The notes under the pieces: model-generated
Seen by the model: the letters and a program-made list of their open reading frames with translations, nothing else
Database searches by the model: none
Told to the model about the DNA's origin: nothing
Shown here: piece by piece, positions 14,811 through 23,133 of the stretch
How positions within the stretch are numbered: the stretch's first letter is position 1
Layout: each line of letters begins with the position of its first letter
NCBI RefSeq assembly: GCF_030269645.1
Contig: NZ_BSTR01000019.1
Coordinates: 62,001-126,000, forward strand
DNA: 64,000 nucleotides
Origin: Actinokineospora sp. NBRC 105648
GTDB taxonomy: Bacteria; Actinomycetota; Actinomycetes; Mycobacteriales; Pseudonocardiaceae
Reading direction: 5' to 3'
Program-made: the position numbers and the translations under genes

Positions 14811-16775
14811 ATGTCGGTCCGGTTCGTGTTTTCCAAATCCAGTGGTGACACCGCGGGCAGCGGCCTCACCGGCGACCCCGACCTGGGCGCGGTGGCGGCC
14901 CCGCCCGCGGCAGGCCGGGGCCGCCCGTTCGCCGCGCTCGCGGGCATGGTGCGCGTGCTGCGGCTGGTCTGGCGGGTCGACGCGCGGCTGACCGGCTGGC
15001 TCGGCGCGGCGATCGTGGTCGCGGGGCTGGTCCCGGTCGTCACCGCGGCCACGGTGCGGGTACTGGTCAACGCCGTGCTCGCGGCGCTGGCGGGCAAGGG
15101 CGGCGGCCCGCTGGACGTGCGGCTGCCCGGGTTCGCCTTCGACCTGCCCGCGATGCCCACCGGCACCGCGGTCGCGGTCCTGGTGGCCGTCCAGTTCGCC
15201 GCCGCGCAGCTCGGCGGGGTCGCCGCGGCGGTGCGCTCGGGGACCCAGCAGCTCTTGCAGGAGCGGGTCACCCAGGACGTGCGGGCCCGGATCATGGACC
15301 ACGCGGCGGGCCTGGAACTGGCCTTCTTCGAACGCGGCACGTCCTACGACCTGCTGCGCCAAGCCCAGCAGGAAGCCGCGGTCCGGCCGGTGGGGATGGT
15401 CGGCAGCGCGTTCGGGCTGCTGCAGAACCTGATCATGTTCACCGGCCTGGCGGTGCTGCTGGTGACGGTGAGCCCGTGGCTGGCGCTGCTGGCCCTGCTC
15501 GCCCCGGTGCCCGCGTTCATCGCCGACGCCCGACACGGCACCCAGGCGTTCCTGCTCTCCACCCTGGCCGCCCCGGCCCGGCGGCGGATGGACTACCTCT
15601 CCACGCTGCTCACCACCGACCAGTACGCCAAGGAGGTCCGGCTCCTCGGCCTCGGCGGCTACCTGACCAGCCGCTTCCGGCTCATCGGCGAGCGGTACTA
15701 CCAGCGGCTGCGCACCCAGGTGCGGCGGCGGCAGGCGGCGGCGGCGCTGTGGGGCTCGCTGAGCACGGTCGTCGGTGCGGCGACCTACCTCTACATCGCC
15801 CTGGCGGCGGTGAACGGGAAGCTGACCCTCGGCGACCTGATGCTCTACACGGCGGCGGCGGTCACCCTGCAGGCCGCCATCCAGGCGATCTTCTCCGCAC
15901 TGTCCACAATGCACGAGAGCACGCTGTACCTGGACCAGCTGTTCGCGCTGCTCGCGGTGCGCCCGCAGGCGTCGGCGGGTGTCCTGCCCGCCGCGGGCAC
16001 AGCCCCCCGGATCACGTTCGAGAACGTCTCCTTCCGCTATCCGGACGCCGCCGAGTGGGCGCTGCGCGGGGTGAGCTTCGAGCTGGCGGAGGGGGCGACC
16101 ACGGCCGTGGTGGGCACCAACGGCTCCGGGAAGTCCACTGTGGTCAAACTGGCCTGTGGTCTCTACCAGCCCACCGAGGGCCGGATCCTGCTCGACGGGA
16201 CGGACCTGCGCTGCTACGACCCGGAGCTGCTGCGCTCGCGGACCGCGGCGATGTTCCAGGACTACGTCACCTACCAGGCCACCGTGCGGGAGAACGTCGG
16301 CCTGGGCGCGGTCGACCGGATCGAGGACACCCCGGCCGTCACCGCGGCGATGGCGGGCGCCGACGCGCTGCCGATCCTCAAGGGCCTGCCCAGCGGGCTG
16401 GAGACCATGCTGGGCCGCTGGTTCGGCCGCGGCACGGAGCTCTCCGGCGGGCAGTGGCAGCGGGTGGCCCTGGCCCGGGCGTTCATGCGGCCGGAAGCCA
16501 CGCTCGTGCTGCTCGACGAGCCGTCCTCGGCGCTGGACGCGCGCGCGGAGGTCGACCTGTTCGCCCGGCTCGCCGAACTCACGGCGGGCCGCACGGTGGT
16601 CTACGTGTCGCACCGCTTCTCGACCGTCCGCCACGCCGACCAGATCCTGGTCCTGGACAGCGGGCGGCTGGTGGAGACCGGCACGCACACCAGCCTGGTC
16701 GACAAACCGGATGGGACCTACGCCGACCTCTTCCGCCTGCAGGCCGCGCCGTTCCTGGACCCGCAACCGGACTAG
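14811..16775 (+). CDS. ABC exporter (fused membrane and ATPase domains)
   Basis: The 654-residue protein has a six-helix type-1 exporter domain (about residues 60-380) and a nucleotide-binding domain with Walker A GTNGSGKST, signature LSGGQWQRVALARAF and Walker B LVLLDEPSSALD. No C39 peptidase domain precedes it, so it does not itself cut leader peptides. ATG at 14811 is set by GGGAGAG directly upstream. Exporters of this type recur in lanthipeptide and other ribosomal-peptide loci; here it is the natural exporter of the repeat-peptide product. Confidence 0.92.
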   Translation: MSVRFVFSKSSGDTAGSGLTGDPDLGAVAAPPAAGRGRPFAALAGMVRVLRLVWRVDARLTGWLGAAIVVAGLVPVVTAATVRVLVNAVLAALAGKGGGPLDVRLPGFAFDLPAMPTGTAVAVLVAVQFAAAQLGGVAAAVRSGTQQLLQERVTQDVRARIMDHAAGLELAFFERGTSYDLLRQAQQEAAVRPVGMVGSAFGLLQNLIMFTGLAVLLVTVSPWLALLALLAPVPAFIADARHGTQAFLLSTLAAPARRRMDYLSTLLTTDQYAKEVRLLGLGGYLTSRFRLIGERYYQRLRTQVRRRQAAAALWGSLSTVVGAATYLYIALAAVNGKLTLGDLMLYTAAAVTLQAAIQAIFSALSTMHESTLYLDQLFALLAVRPQASAGVLPAAGTAPRITFENVSFRYPDAAEWALRGVSFELAEGATTAVVGTNGSGKSTVVKLACGLYQPTEGRILLDGTDLRCYDPELLRSRTAAMFQDYVTYQATVRENVGLGAVDRIEDTPAVTAAMAGADALPILKGLPSGLETMLGRWFGRGTELSGGQWQRVALARAFMRPEATLVLLDEPSSALDARAEVDLFARLAELTAGRTVVYVSHRFSTVRHADQILVLDSGRLVETGTHTSLVDKPDGTYADLFRLQAAPFLDPQPD

Positions 16776-16957
16776 CCGGGCCGCGCCGAACCGGTGCCGC
16801 ACAACCGGCTTGTCGATCCGCAGTGGGTGCTTCAGGGTGTTCGGCGCGCGGAGGCGGACCTGGGACGTGTCAAGATCGGTAAGCTGGGGCCGGGCTGTCG
16901 CCGGTCGTCCGCGCAGTGGCCTCGCTTCGGACGGCAGCCCGAACCCCGGAGGTTGCC

Positions 16958-17206
16958 GTGCACAGACGAAAGCCCACCCGCCTGCTCGACCTCTGGTTCG
17001 CGGTCACCACCTTTTCGCTGGGGTTGTTGTTCACCTACGAAGTCGTGCCGAAGTCCGCGATCCTGTACGTCTCCGGCGCCTACCTGGTCGTCATGCTGCT
17101 CACCTACCACGTCATCGCGCGCAGGGGCCGTCGAGCCGACGAGGAGCGGGCCGCCGCCCGCGCTGTCGACGAGTCAGAGCAGCCAGCCCGCGAACAGGGC
17201 CGGTGA
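16958..17206 (+). CDS. small membrane protein, 82 aa
   Basis: GTG at 16958 has GGAGG (16948-16952) five bases upstream, better than the in-frame GTG at 16916. Two hydrophobic helices (about residues 10-30 and 36-56) are followed by a charged Arg/Glu-rich tail. It overlaps the convergent VTT-like gene by 33 bases. Function unknown. The preceding 16776-16957 stretch holds nothing else that I can support. Confidence 0.65.
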   Translation: MHRRKPTRLLDLWFAVTTFSLGLLFTYEVVPKSAILYVSGAYLVVMLLTYHVIARRGRRADEERAAARAVDESEQPAREQGR

Positions 17207-17758
17207 GGCGGCCAGGGCGCTGAACCGGATGAACCGGCCCACCAAGCCCACGCTCAGGAACGTCGCCAGCCGCATCCGGACCAGGCCCGCCATCACCACC
17301 ATCGCCATGAACGGCGGCATCCCGACCACCGAGCTCACGCTGTACGTGCCGAACATCCAGCCGGGGTGGCGCTCGCACTTGTCGCGGACCCAGAACACCC
17401 AGTCGCGGGCCCGCTTCGTCCGCCGCTCCCACCGCTGCCTGCGCGGCGTCATCGGCTTGGGGTGCCGGTGCAGGAACGCGGGCAGGTGGATGGAGCCCTT
17501 GGCCGCGTAGTAGTACAGCAACTTCCCCAACATTTGCGCGGTGGCCACCACCGCTCCCAGGAGCAGCCACGGCACCCGCGGCTCCTGCGCCGCCAAGCCG
17601 AGGACGAACAGCTCCACGCTGATGAACGGCACCAGGGCCGAGCCGAACGCGACCCCGAAGGTCACGCACAGCCAGCCGAGCACCAAGGGGTCCCCCTCGT
17701 CGAAGTCCAGCCATCGACGGTACCCGACCGGGGCCCGACCGAGGATGGTGTTGTCCAC
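17174..17758 (-). CDS. VTT-domain (YqaA/DedA-like) membrane protein
   Basis: The 194-residue protein has about five hydrophobic segments and the VTT/YqaA pattern: an N-terminal re-entrant region with FGSALVPFISVELFVLG, and a C-terminal block GMPPFMAMVVMAGLVRM...FLSVGLVGRFIRF. Relatives are linked to lipid flipping or membrane homeostasis. The GTG start at 17758 coincides with an exact TTGTCCACA 9-mer (17751-17759). Confidence 0.75.
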   Translation of the reverse strand: MDNTILGRAPVGYRRWLDFDEGDPLVLGWLCVTFGVAFGSALVPFISVELFVLGLAAQEPRVPWLLLGAVVATAQMLGKLLYYYAAKGSIHLPAFLHRHPKPMTPRRQRWERRTKRARDWVFWVRDKCERHPGWMFGTYSVSSVVGMPPFMAMVVMAGLVRMRLATFLSVGLVGRFIRFSALAASPALFAGWLL

Positions 17759-17815
17759 ACCCGTGGCCCTGCGGCAGGCCCTACCCGCCTGCTGCGACGC
17801 ACGAGCGGCCCCCGC

Positions 17816-18373
17816 TCACTCGACGGCCAAGTCCAGGGTGCCGGTCAGCCGGACCTCGCGCAGCGGGGTGCCGCCCGCGTCGAGGGTGCGGACGATGCCG
17901 TCGGGGGTCCAGCCCGCGCGTTGGAAGAAGGCGACCAGGGACTTGGTGCGTTCCGGGACCCAGCTGATCCCGCGGGTCGAGCCGCCCGCGCGGACCGCGG
18001 TAGTCGCCGCGGCGAGCAGCCTGCCGCCGTGGCCGCGCCTGCCCCAGCGCGGTTCGACCAGGATCGTGCCGACCAGCGCCACCGTCGCCGCGTCCTCGAC
18101 CGGCAGGTCGTTGGCCGTGGCGGACTCCGACTCCGGGGACGGTCCGGCGACGCAGAAACCCACCAGCCACTCGCCCTCGGTGGCGACCACGACCGTCGCC
18201 GGGCCCTGGGCGATCGTCTGCGCCCACTGCTCGGTGGCGTCCTCGACCGAGAAGCCCGCGAGCACGTCCGGCGGGAGCAGTCCCTCGAACGCGGTCTGCC
18301 AGGTCACCAGTTGGATTCGCGCGATCTCCGGGGCATCGGACACAAGGGCGGGGCGCACCGCGGCGTCGGCCAT
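17816..18373 (-). CDS. GNAT-family N-acetyltransferase
   Basis: The fold signature runs VRPALVSDAPEIARIQLVTWQTAF at the N-terminus, TILVEPRWGRRGHGGRLLAAA as the acetyl-CoA binding motif A, and LVAFFQRAGWTPDG near the C-terminus. The substrate cannot be told from sequence. It is divergent from the EamA transporter gene with a 60-base gap containing the palindrome ACAATTGT. Confidence 0.88.
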   Translation of the reverse strand: MADAAVRPALVSDAPEIARIQLVTWQTAFEGLLPPDVLAGFSVEDATEQWAQTIAQGPATVVVATEGEWLVGFCVAGPSPESESATANDLPVEDAATVALVGTILVEPRWGRRGHGGRLLAAATTAVRAGGSTRGISWVPERTKSLVAFFQRAGWTPDGIVRTLDAGGTPLREVRLTGTLDLAVE

Positions 18374-18433
18374 GGCGGCAACCTAGCGGATAACCGGCTA
18401 ACAATTGTCAGTGGTTCGTGCGAGGGTCCTCCC

Positions 18434-19378
18434 ATGACCACCAAAGCCTGGCTGCCCTGGGCCGCGCTCGGCGTCGTCTACGTCGTCTGGGGCTCCACCT
18501 ACCTCGCCATCCTGTTCACCGTCGAGTCCATGCCGCCGCTGCTGTCCGCGGGCCTGCGGTTCCTGATCGCCGGCGCGGTCCTCGCCGTCGCCGTCCGGGT
18601 CCTCGGCGGCCGCGGCGCGCTGCGGATGACCAGGGCGCAGCTGGGCACCGGGGTGCTGGTCGGCCTGCTGCTGCCCGCCTGGGGCAACGGCATGGTCGTG
18701 GTCGCCGAGCAACACGTCGCGTCCGGGCTGGCGGCGCTGCTGGTCGCCTGCGTCCCGCTCTACGTCGTGGTCCTGCGCCGGGTCCTCGGCGAGCGGCCGT
18801 CGAAGACCACCCTGGTCGGCGTGGCCATCGGGCTGGCGGGGCTGGCGGTCCTGCTGCTCGGCGGGCCGGTGGAGGGCGCGCACGGGTCCGCCTGGTGGGG
18901 CCCGTGGCTGGTCCTGCTCGCTGCCTTCGGCTGGGCGGTGGGATCGGTGGCGAGTACTCGGCTGCCGGTGCCCGCCAACCCGTTCGCGCTATCTGCCGTG
19001 GAGATGTTGGCCGGCGGTCTTGCACTGACCATCGGCGGTGTCGTTACCGGCGAGAAGATCGACCTGGGGTCTTACACCGCGGCTTCCTGGGGTGGGTGGA
19101 TCTACCTGGTGACCGTCGGCTCCCTGTTCGCGTTCAGCTCTTACGTCTACGTGCTCGGCAAGCTGCCCGTGTCTACCGTGGCCACTTACGCCTACGTGAA
19201 CCCGGTCATCGCCGTCCTGCTGGGAGTCCTCTTCGCGAACGAGCACTTCGGCCTCGCGCAGCTCGCTGGTGGACTCATCGTGCTGCTCGCCGTCATCCTG
19301 GTGGTGAGCGCGGAGCGCCGGGTGTCGGCGCGTGGTGAGACCATCACCGCACCCGAGTCTCGTGAGGTACACCGGTGA
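18434..19378 (+). CDS. EamA/DMT-family transporter
   Basis: Ten hydrophobic segments in two repeats of five, with the EamA signature VVWGSTYLAILFTVESMPP in the first helix and PVSTVATYAYVNPVIAVLLGVL in the second repeat, identify a drug/metabolite transporter for export of small molecules or amino acids. ATG at 18434 is preceded by GAGGG. Its stop overlaps the GTG of the next gene by four bases, an operon link with a DNA-repair glycosylase. Confidence 0.92.
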   Translation: MTTKAWLPWAALGVVYVVWGSTYLAILFTVESMPPLLSAGLRFLIAGAVLAVAVRVLGGRGALRMTRAQLGTGVLVGLLLPAWGNGMVVVAEQHVASGLAALLVACVPLYVVVLRRVLGERPSKTTLVGVAIGLAGLAVLLLGGPVEGAHGSAWWGPWLVLLAAFGWAVGSVASTRLPVPANPFALSAVEMLAGGLALTIGGVVTGEKIDLGSYTAASWGGWIYLVTVGSLFAFSSYVYVLGKLPVSTVATYAYVNPVIAVLLGVLFANEHFGLAQLAGGLIVLLAVILVVSAERRVSARGETITAPESREVHR

Positions 19379-20595
19379 CCGAAACCATGACCGCGGCGGC
19401 CGCCCGCCGCACCGCCCTGGCCGCGCAGGGCTTCGCCGACGCGCGGCCCAGCGGTCCGCCCACCCGTCGCCACCTGCAGAAGGTGCTCTCCCGGGTGCGG
19501 CTGCTCCAGCTCGACTCGGTCAACGTCGCGGTCCGCGCGCACTACATGCCGGTGTTCTCCCGCCTCGGCGGCTACGACCAGTCGCTGGTGGACGACGCGG
19601 CCTGGTCGCACAGCGCGCGCAGGCCCCGGCTGCTGACCGAGTACTGGGCGCACGAGGCGAGTCTGATCCCGGTCGAGGACTGGCCGCTGTTCCGCTGGCG
19701 GATGGACCGCTACGAGACCCGCTACGCCCGGCACATCCGGCGCATCGCCGAGTCCTCGCCCGGCCTGGTCGACGACGTGCTGGCCACCGTCAAGGAGTTG
19801 GGCCCGATCGGCGCGGGCACCCTGGAGTCCACTGTGGGCGGTGCGGTCCCGAAGGCCAAGGGCGGCTGGTGGAACCGCTCCGACGTCAAGCACGTGTGCG
19901 AGTGGCTCTTCGCCGTCGGCGAGCTGAGCACGGGGACCCGGCGGGGCTTCCAACGCCTGTACGACCTCCCCGAGCGCGTCTTACCGCCGGAGGTCCGCAA
20001 CGCCCCGCCCGTCTCGGACGAGGAGTCCGCCCGCCAGTTGACGTTGCGCGCGGCGGTGGCGCACGGTGTCGGTACCGAGAAGGACCTGCGCGACTACTAC
20101 CGCCTGGAGCCCGCCCGTTCCCAGCGCGCGGTCGGCGAGCTGGTCGAGGCCGGTCTGCTGGAGCAGGTTTCGGTGCAGGGCTGGCGCAACCCCGCTTACC
20201 GCCACCCGCAGGCGCGCACCCCGCGCAGTGTCAGCGGCCGGGCCCTGCTGTGCCCGTTCGACCCGCTGATCTGGGAACGCGATCGCACGCAGCGCCTCTT
20301 CGACTTCCACTACCGCATCGAGATCTACGTCCCCGAGCCCAAGCGCGTCTACGGCTACTACGTCTTCCCGTTCCTGCTCGACGGCGAGCTGGTCGCCCGG
20401 GTGGACCTCAAGGCCGACCGCGTCACCAGCACCCTGCGCGTGCCGGGCGCCTTCGCCGAGCCGGGTGCCGACACCGCTCGGGTCGCCGCCGAGCTGGCCG
20501 AGGAGCTGCACACCATGGCGGCCTGGCTGGAGCTGGAGAACATCCAGGTCGGCGACCGCGGCGACCTCGCCGCCCGGCTGGCGGCCGCGCTGTAA
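19375..20595 (+). CDS. YcaQ/AlkZ-family winged-helix DNA glycosylase
   Basis: The 406-residue protein matches the HTH_42/YcaQ family: an N-terminal LQLDSVNVAVRAHYMPVFSRLG, then EYWAHEASLIP, and a C-terminal FDPLIWERDRTQRLFDFHYRIEIYVPEPKRVYGYYVFPFLLDGELVAR. Family members unhook interstrand crosslinks or remove alkylated bases. The frame starts at GTG 19375 inside the transporter stop. Part of its 3' end was duplicated downstream and survives at 21939-22075. Confidence 0.9.
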   Translation: MTETMTAAAARRTALAAQGFADARPSGPPTRRHLQKVLSRVRLLQLDSVNVAVRAHYMPVFSRLGGYDQSLVDDAAWSHSARRPRLLTEYWAHEASLIPVEDWPLFRWRMDRYETRYARHIRRIAESSPGLVDDVLATVKELGPIGAGTLESTVGGAVPKAKGGWWNRSDVKHVCEWLFAVGELSTGTRRGFQRLYDLPERVLPPEVRNAPPVSDEESARQLTLRAAVAHGVGTEKDLRDYYRLEPARSQRAVGELVEAGLLEQVSVQGWRNPAYRHPQARTPRSVSGRALLCPFDPLIWERDRTQRLFDFHYRIEIYVPEPKRVYGYYVFPFLLDGELVARVDLKADRVTSTLRVPGAFAEPGADTARVAAELAEELHTMAAWLELENIQVGDRGDLAARLAAAL

Positions 20596-20984
20596 GCCGG
20601 CCGGTAGGGGTGGACCGGACTCCCGCGGGTACCCGTACCCATGACCATGACCCTCGTCGTGCTCGACCCCGCGGGCACGCCGACCACGGCGAGCTGCCCG
20701 CCACCTGGCGACCGCTGGCCCAGGCCGTCCGCCCGCGCTGGTTCGGCCTCACCGCGACCAGCCCGCGCGAGGCGCCGGCCGCTGAGCGCCGGGCGGCGGT
20801 GACTCGCCGCGAAGGTGGACGCCTGACGCGCACCCCGGGGCCGAGAGTCCTCAGTGGACATTTCGTGGCCGTCGGGTGGTGCGCGGGCCGTCGGGCCGGA
20901 CAGGCGAATCCGTCCGAAAGCCCTTGGGTCGACCCTCTTGATCGTTACCGTTCGGCGGGAGCGAACCTGTGGAGGGGTGGTCCC
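20596..20984 (+). other. gene-free stretch with possible decayed frame
   Basis: No intact gene is visible in these 389 bases. An ATG at 20641 opens MTMTLVVLDPAG and another frame continues ELPATWRPLAQAVRPRWF, which may be a frameshifted remnant, but I cannot name a parent. The last 90 bases (20893-20984) are repeated before the second TIGR04222-like gene and probably hold its promoter. Confidence 0.4.
20893..20984 (+). repeat. duplicated upstream region, copy 1
   Basis: The blocks GGACAGGCGAATCC and CTTGATCGTTACCGTTCGGC plus GGGAGCGAACC occur here and again at about 22137-22208 before the second copy. Conservation of this non-coding DNA between the copies suggests promoter or operator elements shared by both genes. 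Confidence 0.7.
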
Positions 20985-21848
20985 GTGTTCTGGTTGTGGG
21001 TGGCTGCTTTCGTCGCCGTGAGCGCGTTCCCGGCGTACCTGCTGTGGCGGGACCACAAGCGACTGGCGGGCGTCGACGCGGAGATCGACCTGTTAGAGCT
21101 CGATCGGCCCGGGGTCGCCCTGCTGACCGGCGGACCCGCGCGCGTGGCCGACGCGCTGGTCACCGACCTGGTGGAGCGAGGGGTGCTGGCCGTGCACCCG
21201 GACGCCCGGGGTTACCTGGTGCTGGGTGACGTGCCGGTGGCGGACGAGCCTGCCGTCGCGGAGGCGCTGGTCGACCGGGTGCGCGAGCACGGCGCCCGGC
21301 TGTCGAACCTGCGCGACGACGTCGCCCGGCAGTGCCACGCGGACCTGCTCACCCGGTACGAGGTGTTCCGCCACGGTGGCCTCGTGACGTCCAGTTCCGC
21401 CCGGGGCGTCTTCCTGCTCTACGGCTACCCGCTCGTCGCCTCGTTGGTGGCCTTCGTGCTTGTCGGGCGGCTTGCCGACGTGGACTCGGAGGTCTTGGAC
21501 GCGCGTCCGCTCACCATGATCACCCTCTGCTTCGGGCTCGCCATCGTCCCGGGGGTGCTGCTGTGGCTGCGCCGGGACTCCGGGAGCTGGCCGCACGACC
21601 CGCGCACGCGCATGGGCAAGGCCATCGGTGCCCGGCTGTCCGAGCGGGCGGCCGACAGCCTGGACCTCGCCCCGGTGGTCGCCGCCCGCGGCCTGTCGGG
21701 TTCCGACGAGGTCCGGCGGTCGATCCTGGGCGCGGAACCGGTCGGCGCGTGGGACATGTTCGCCCGATACGCGCCGGACGACGACGGCCACTGCCGTTAC
21801 CTCACCAAGGAAATGACGTGGCACAAGAACTGGAACGCGCGGGGCTGA
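20985..21848 (+). CDS. TIGR04222-like membrane protein, copy 1
   Basis: The 287-residue protein has one N-terminal helix (about 2-20), a soluble part with LTGGPARVADALVTDLVERGVL as in TIGR04222 proteins, and two further helices around 150-200. GTG at 20985 follows GGAGGGG (20971-20977). It is a paralogue of the gene at 22225 with the same length and many identical blocks, including SLDLAPVVAARGL and the C-terminal NWNARG/YWNARG. The cell role is unknown. Confidence 0.8.
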   Translation: MFWLWVAAFVAVSAFPAYLLWRDHKRLAGVDAEIDLLELDRPGVALLTGGPARVADALVTDLVERGVLAVHPDARGYLVLGDVPVADEPAVAEALVDRVREHGARLSNLRDDVARQCHADLLTRYEVFRHGGLVTSSSARGVFLLYGYPLVASLVAFVLVGRLADVDSEVLDARPLTMITLCFGLAIVPGVLLWLRRDSGSWPHDPRTRMGKAIGARLSERAADSLDLAPVVAARGLSGSDEVRRSILGAEPVGAWDMFARYAPDDDGHCRYLTKEMTWHKNWNARG

Positions 21849-21853
21849 CCGCT

Positions 21854-21883
21854 CGCGCGCACCCGGCTACCCGGGTGCGCGCG
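21854..21883 (+). terminator. hairpin terminator after copy 1
   Basis: A perfect 13-bp stem (21854-21866 with 21871-21883) with a 4-base loop lies six bases after the stop codon of copy 1. A related hairpin follows copy 2. Confidence 0.7.
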
Positions 21884-21889
21884 GGCACT

Positions 21890-21938
21890 CACCCGCTCTT
21901 GTTGTCGTCGGTGGACTGATCGGGTCCGCTCGCCGTGT
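21890..21938 (-). pseudogene. remnant of a DUF4097 gene 3' end
   Basis: Read on the minus strand the last codons are ASGPDQSTDDNKSG then stop, close to the C-terminus of the intact DUF4097 protein (SGAATDQSTEDIKGE) that ends at 23134. Only this end is left here. It lies after copy 1 exactly as the intact gene lies after copy 2, so it was cut off at the edge of a tandem duplication. Confidence 0.75.
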
Positions 21939-22075
21939 CGAGATCCACGTCCCCGAGCCCAAGCGCGTCCACGACTACCACGTCTTCCCGTTGCGGCCTG
22001 GCTGGAGCTGGAGAACATCCAGGTCGGCGACCGGGGCGACCTCGCCGCGCAGCCGGCGGCCGCGCGGTAGCGGCG
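21939..22075 (+). pseudogene. remnant of the YcaQ-like gene 3' end
   Basis: 21939-21994 matches about 20328-20373 of the YcaQ-like gene (VPEPKRV region) with a few substitutions, then about 145 bases are missing, and 21995-22075 matches about 20519-20595 up to and past the stop (WLELENIQVGDRGDLAA region). It precedes copy 2 exactly as the intact gene precedes copy 1. The deletion and substitutions show it is not under selection. Confidence 0.8.
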
Positions 22076-22136
22076 GCCGGGGTCGACTGTCCCCGGTGGA
22101 CAGTCAGCACCTCGGTCGGAGCCCCCGCCGTTGGTC

Positions 22137-22208
22137 CGGACAGGCGAATCCGCCCGAACGACCCCAGAGCGGCCACCTTGATCGTTACCGTTCGGCGGGA
22201 GCGAACCG
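22137..22208 (+). repeat. duplicated upstream region, copy 2
   Basis: Same conserved blocks as 20893-20984 (GGACAGGCGAATCC; CTTGATCGTTACCGTTCGGC; GGGAGCGAACC), placed at the same distance from the gene start. The rest of 22076-22224 is not coding. Confidence 0.7.
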
Positions 22209-22224
22209 GTGAAGGGGTGGTCCG

Positions 22225-23088
22225 ATGTTCTGGGTTTGGTTGGCGGTCTTCGTCGCGGTCTGTGCGTACCCGGTGTACCTGCTGTGGCGCGACCGGCAGC
22301 GCCTCGGGCACGCCGAGGAGATCGTCGAGCGGCTGGACCTCGACCGGCCCGGTGTCGCCCTGCTGACCGGCGGACCCGCCCGGGTCGCCGACGCGCTGGT
22401 CACCGACCTGGTCGAGCGCGAGGTGCTGGTCGTGCACGAGGACGCCCGGGGCTACTTCGTCCAGGGTGAAGCGCCCGCGGCGGACGCGCCCGCGGTGATC
22501 CGGGCGATCTTCGAGCGGGTGGGCGAGCACGGCGCCCGGCTGACCGGCCTGCGCGAGGAGATGTCCCTGCGGTGCGAGCCGGACCTCAGGTCCCGCTACC
22601 AGGCGTTCCAGCGGGAGGGCCTGGTGGCGTCCAGTTCCGCCCGCTCCTTCGCGCTGGTGTACGGCTACGGGATCCTCGCCTCGATGGTCGGCTTCTTCAT
22701 CGGCAACCTGCTGACCGGGACGACGAGCGAGGACCTCGATGAGCGCCCGGGCACGATGCTGGCCCTCTGCTTCGCCCTCGCCATCGTCCCTTCCGTGATC
22801 CTCTACCTCCGCCGGGACACCAAGAGCTGGCCGAGCGACCCGCGCACGCGACTCGGCCAAGCCGTCGGGCGGCTGTTGTCCAAGCGCGCGGCGGACAGCC
22901 TGGACCTGGCCCCGGTGGTCGCGGCCCGCGGCCTGAAGGGGTCCGACGAGCTCACCCGGTCGATCCTGGGCGGCCACCCGGTCGGCGCGTGGGACATGTA
23001 CGGCGAGGGCGACCCGGACGACTACGACGCCTGCTACCGGCTGACCAAGAACCTGACCTGGCACAGGTACTGGAACGCGCGGGGCTGA
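22225..23088 (+). CDS. TIGR04222-like membrane protein, copy 2
   Basis: This paralogue of 20985-21848 has the same 287-residue length and layout (helix at 3-20, LTGGPARVADALVTDLVERE, paired helices around 150-200). ATG at 22225 follows GAAGGGG. The two proteins differ most in the external loop and middle region, so they may have diverged in function. Its end faces the DUF4097 gene across a hairpin. Confidence 0.8.
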   Translation: MFWVWLAVFVAVCAYPVYLLWRDRQRLGHAEEIVERLDLDRPGVALLTGGPARVADALVTDLVEREVLVVHEDARGYFVQGEAPAADAPAVIRAIFERVGEHGARLTGLREEMSLRCEPDLRSRYQAFQREGLVASSSARSFALVYGYGILASMVGFFIGNLLTGTTSEDLDERPGTMLALCFALAIVPSVILYLRRDTKSWPSDPRTRLGQAVGRLLSKRAADSLDLAPVVAARGLKGSDELTRSILGGHPVGAWDMYGEGDPDDYDACYRLTKNLTWHRYWNARG

Positions 23089-23090
23089 GC

Positions 23091-23127
23091 CGCCGCGCGC
23101 ACCACCCCTCGTCGGGTGCGCGCGGCG
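23091..23127. terminator. bidirectional hairpin between convergent genes
   Basis: A 13-bp perfect stem (23091-23103 with 23115-23127) with an 11-base loop sits between the stop codons of copy 2 (plus) and the DUF4097 gene (minus) and can serve both. Confidence 0.7.
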
Positions 23128-23133
23128 GGCCGC

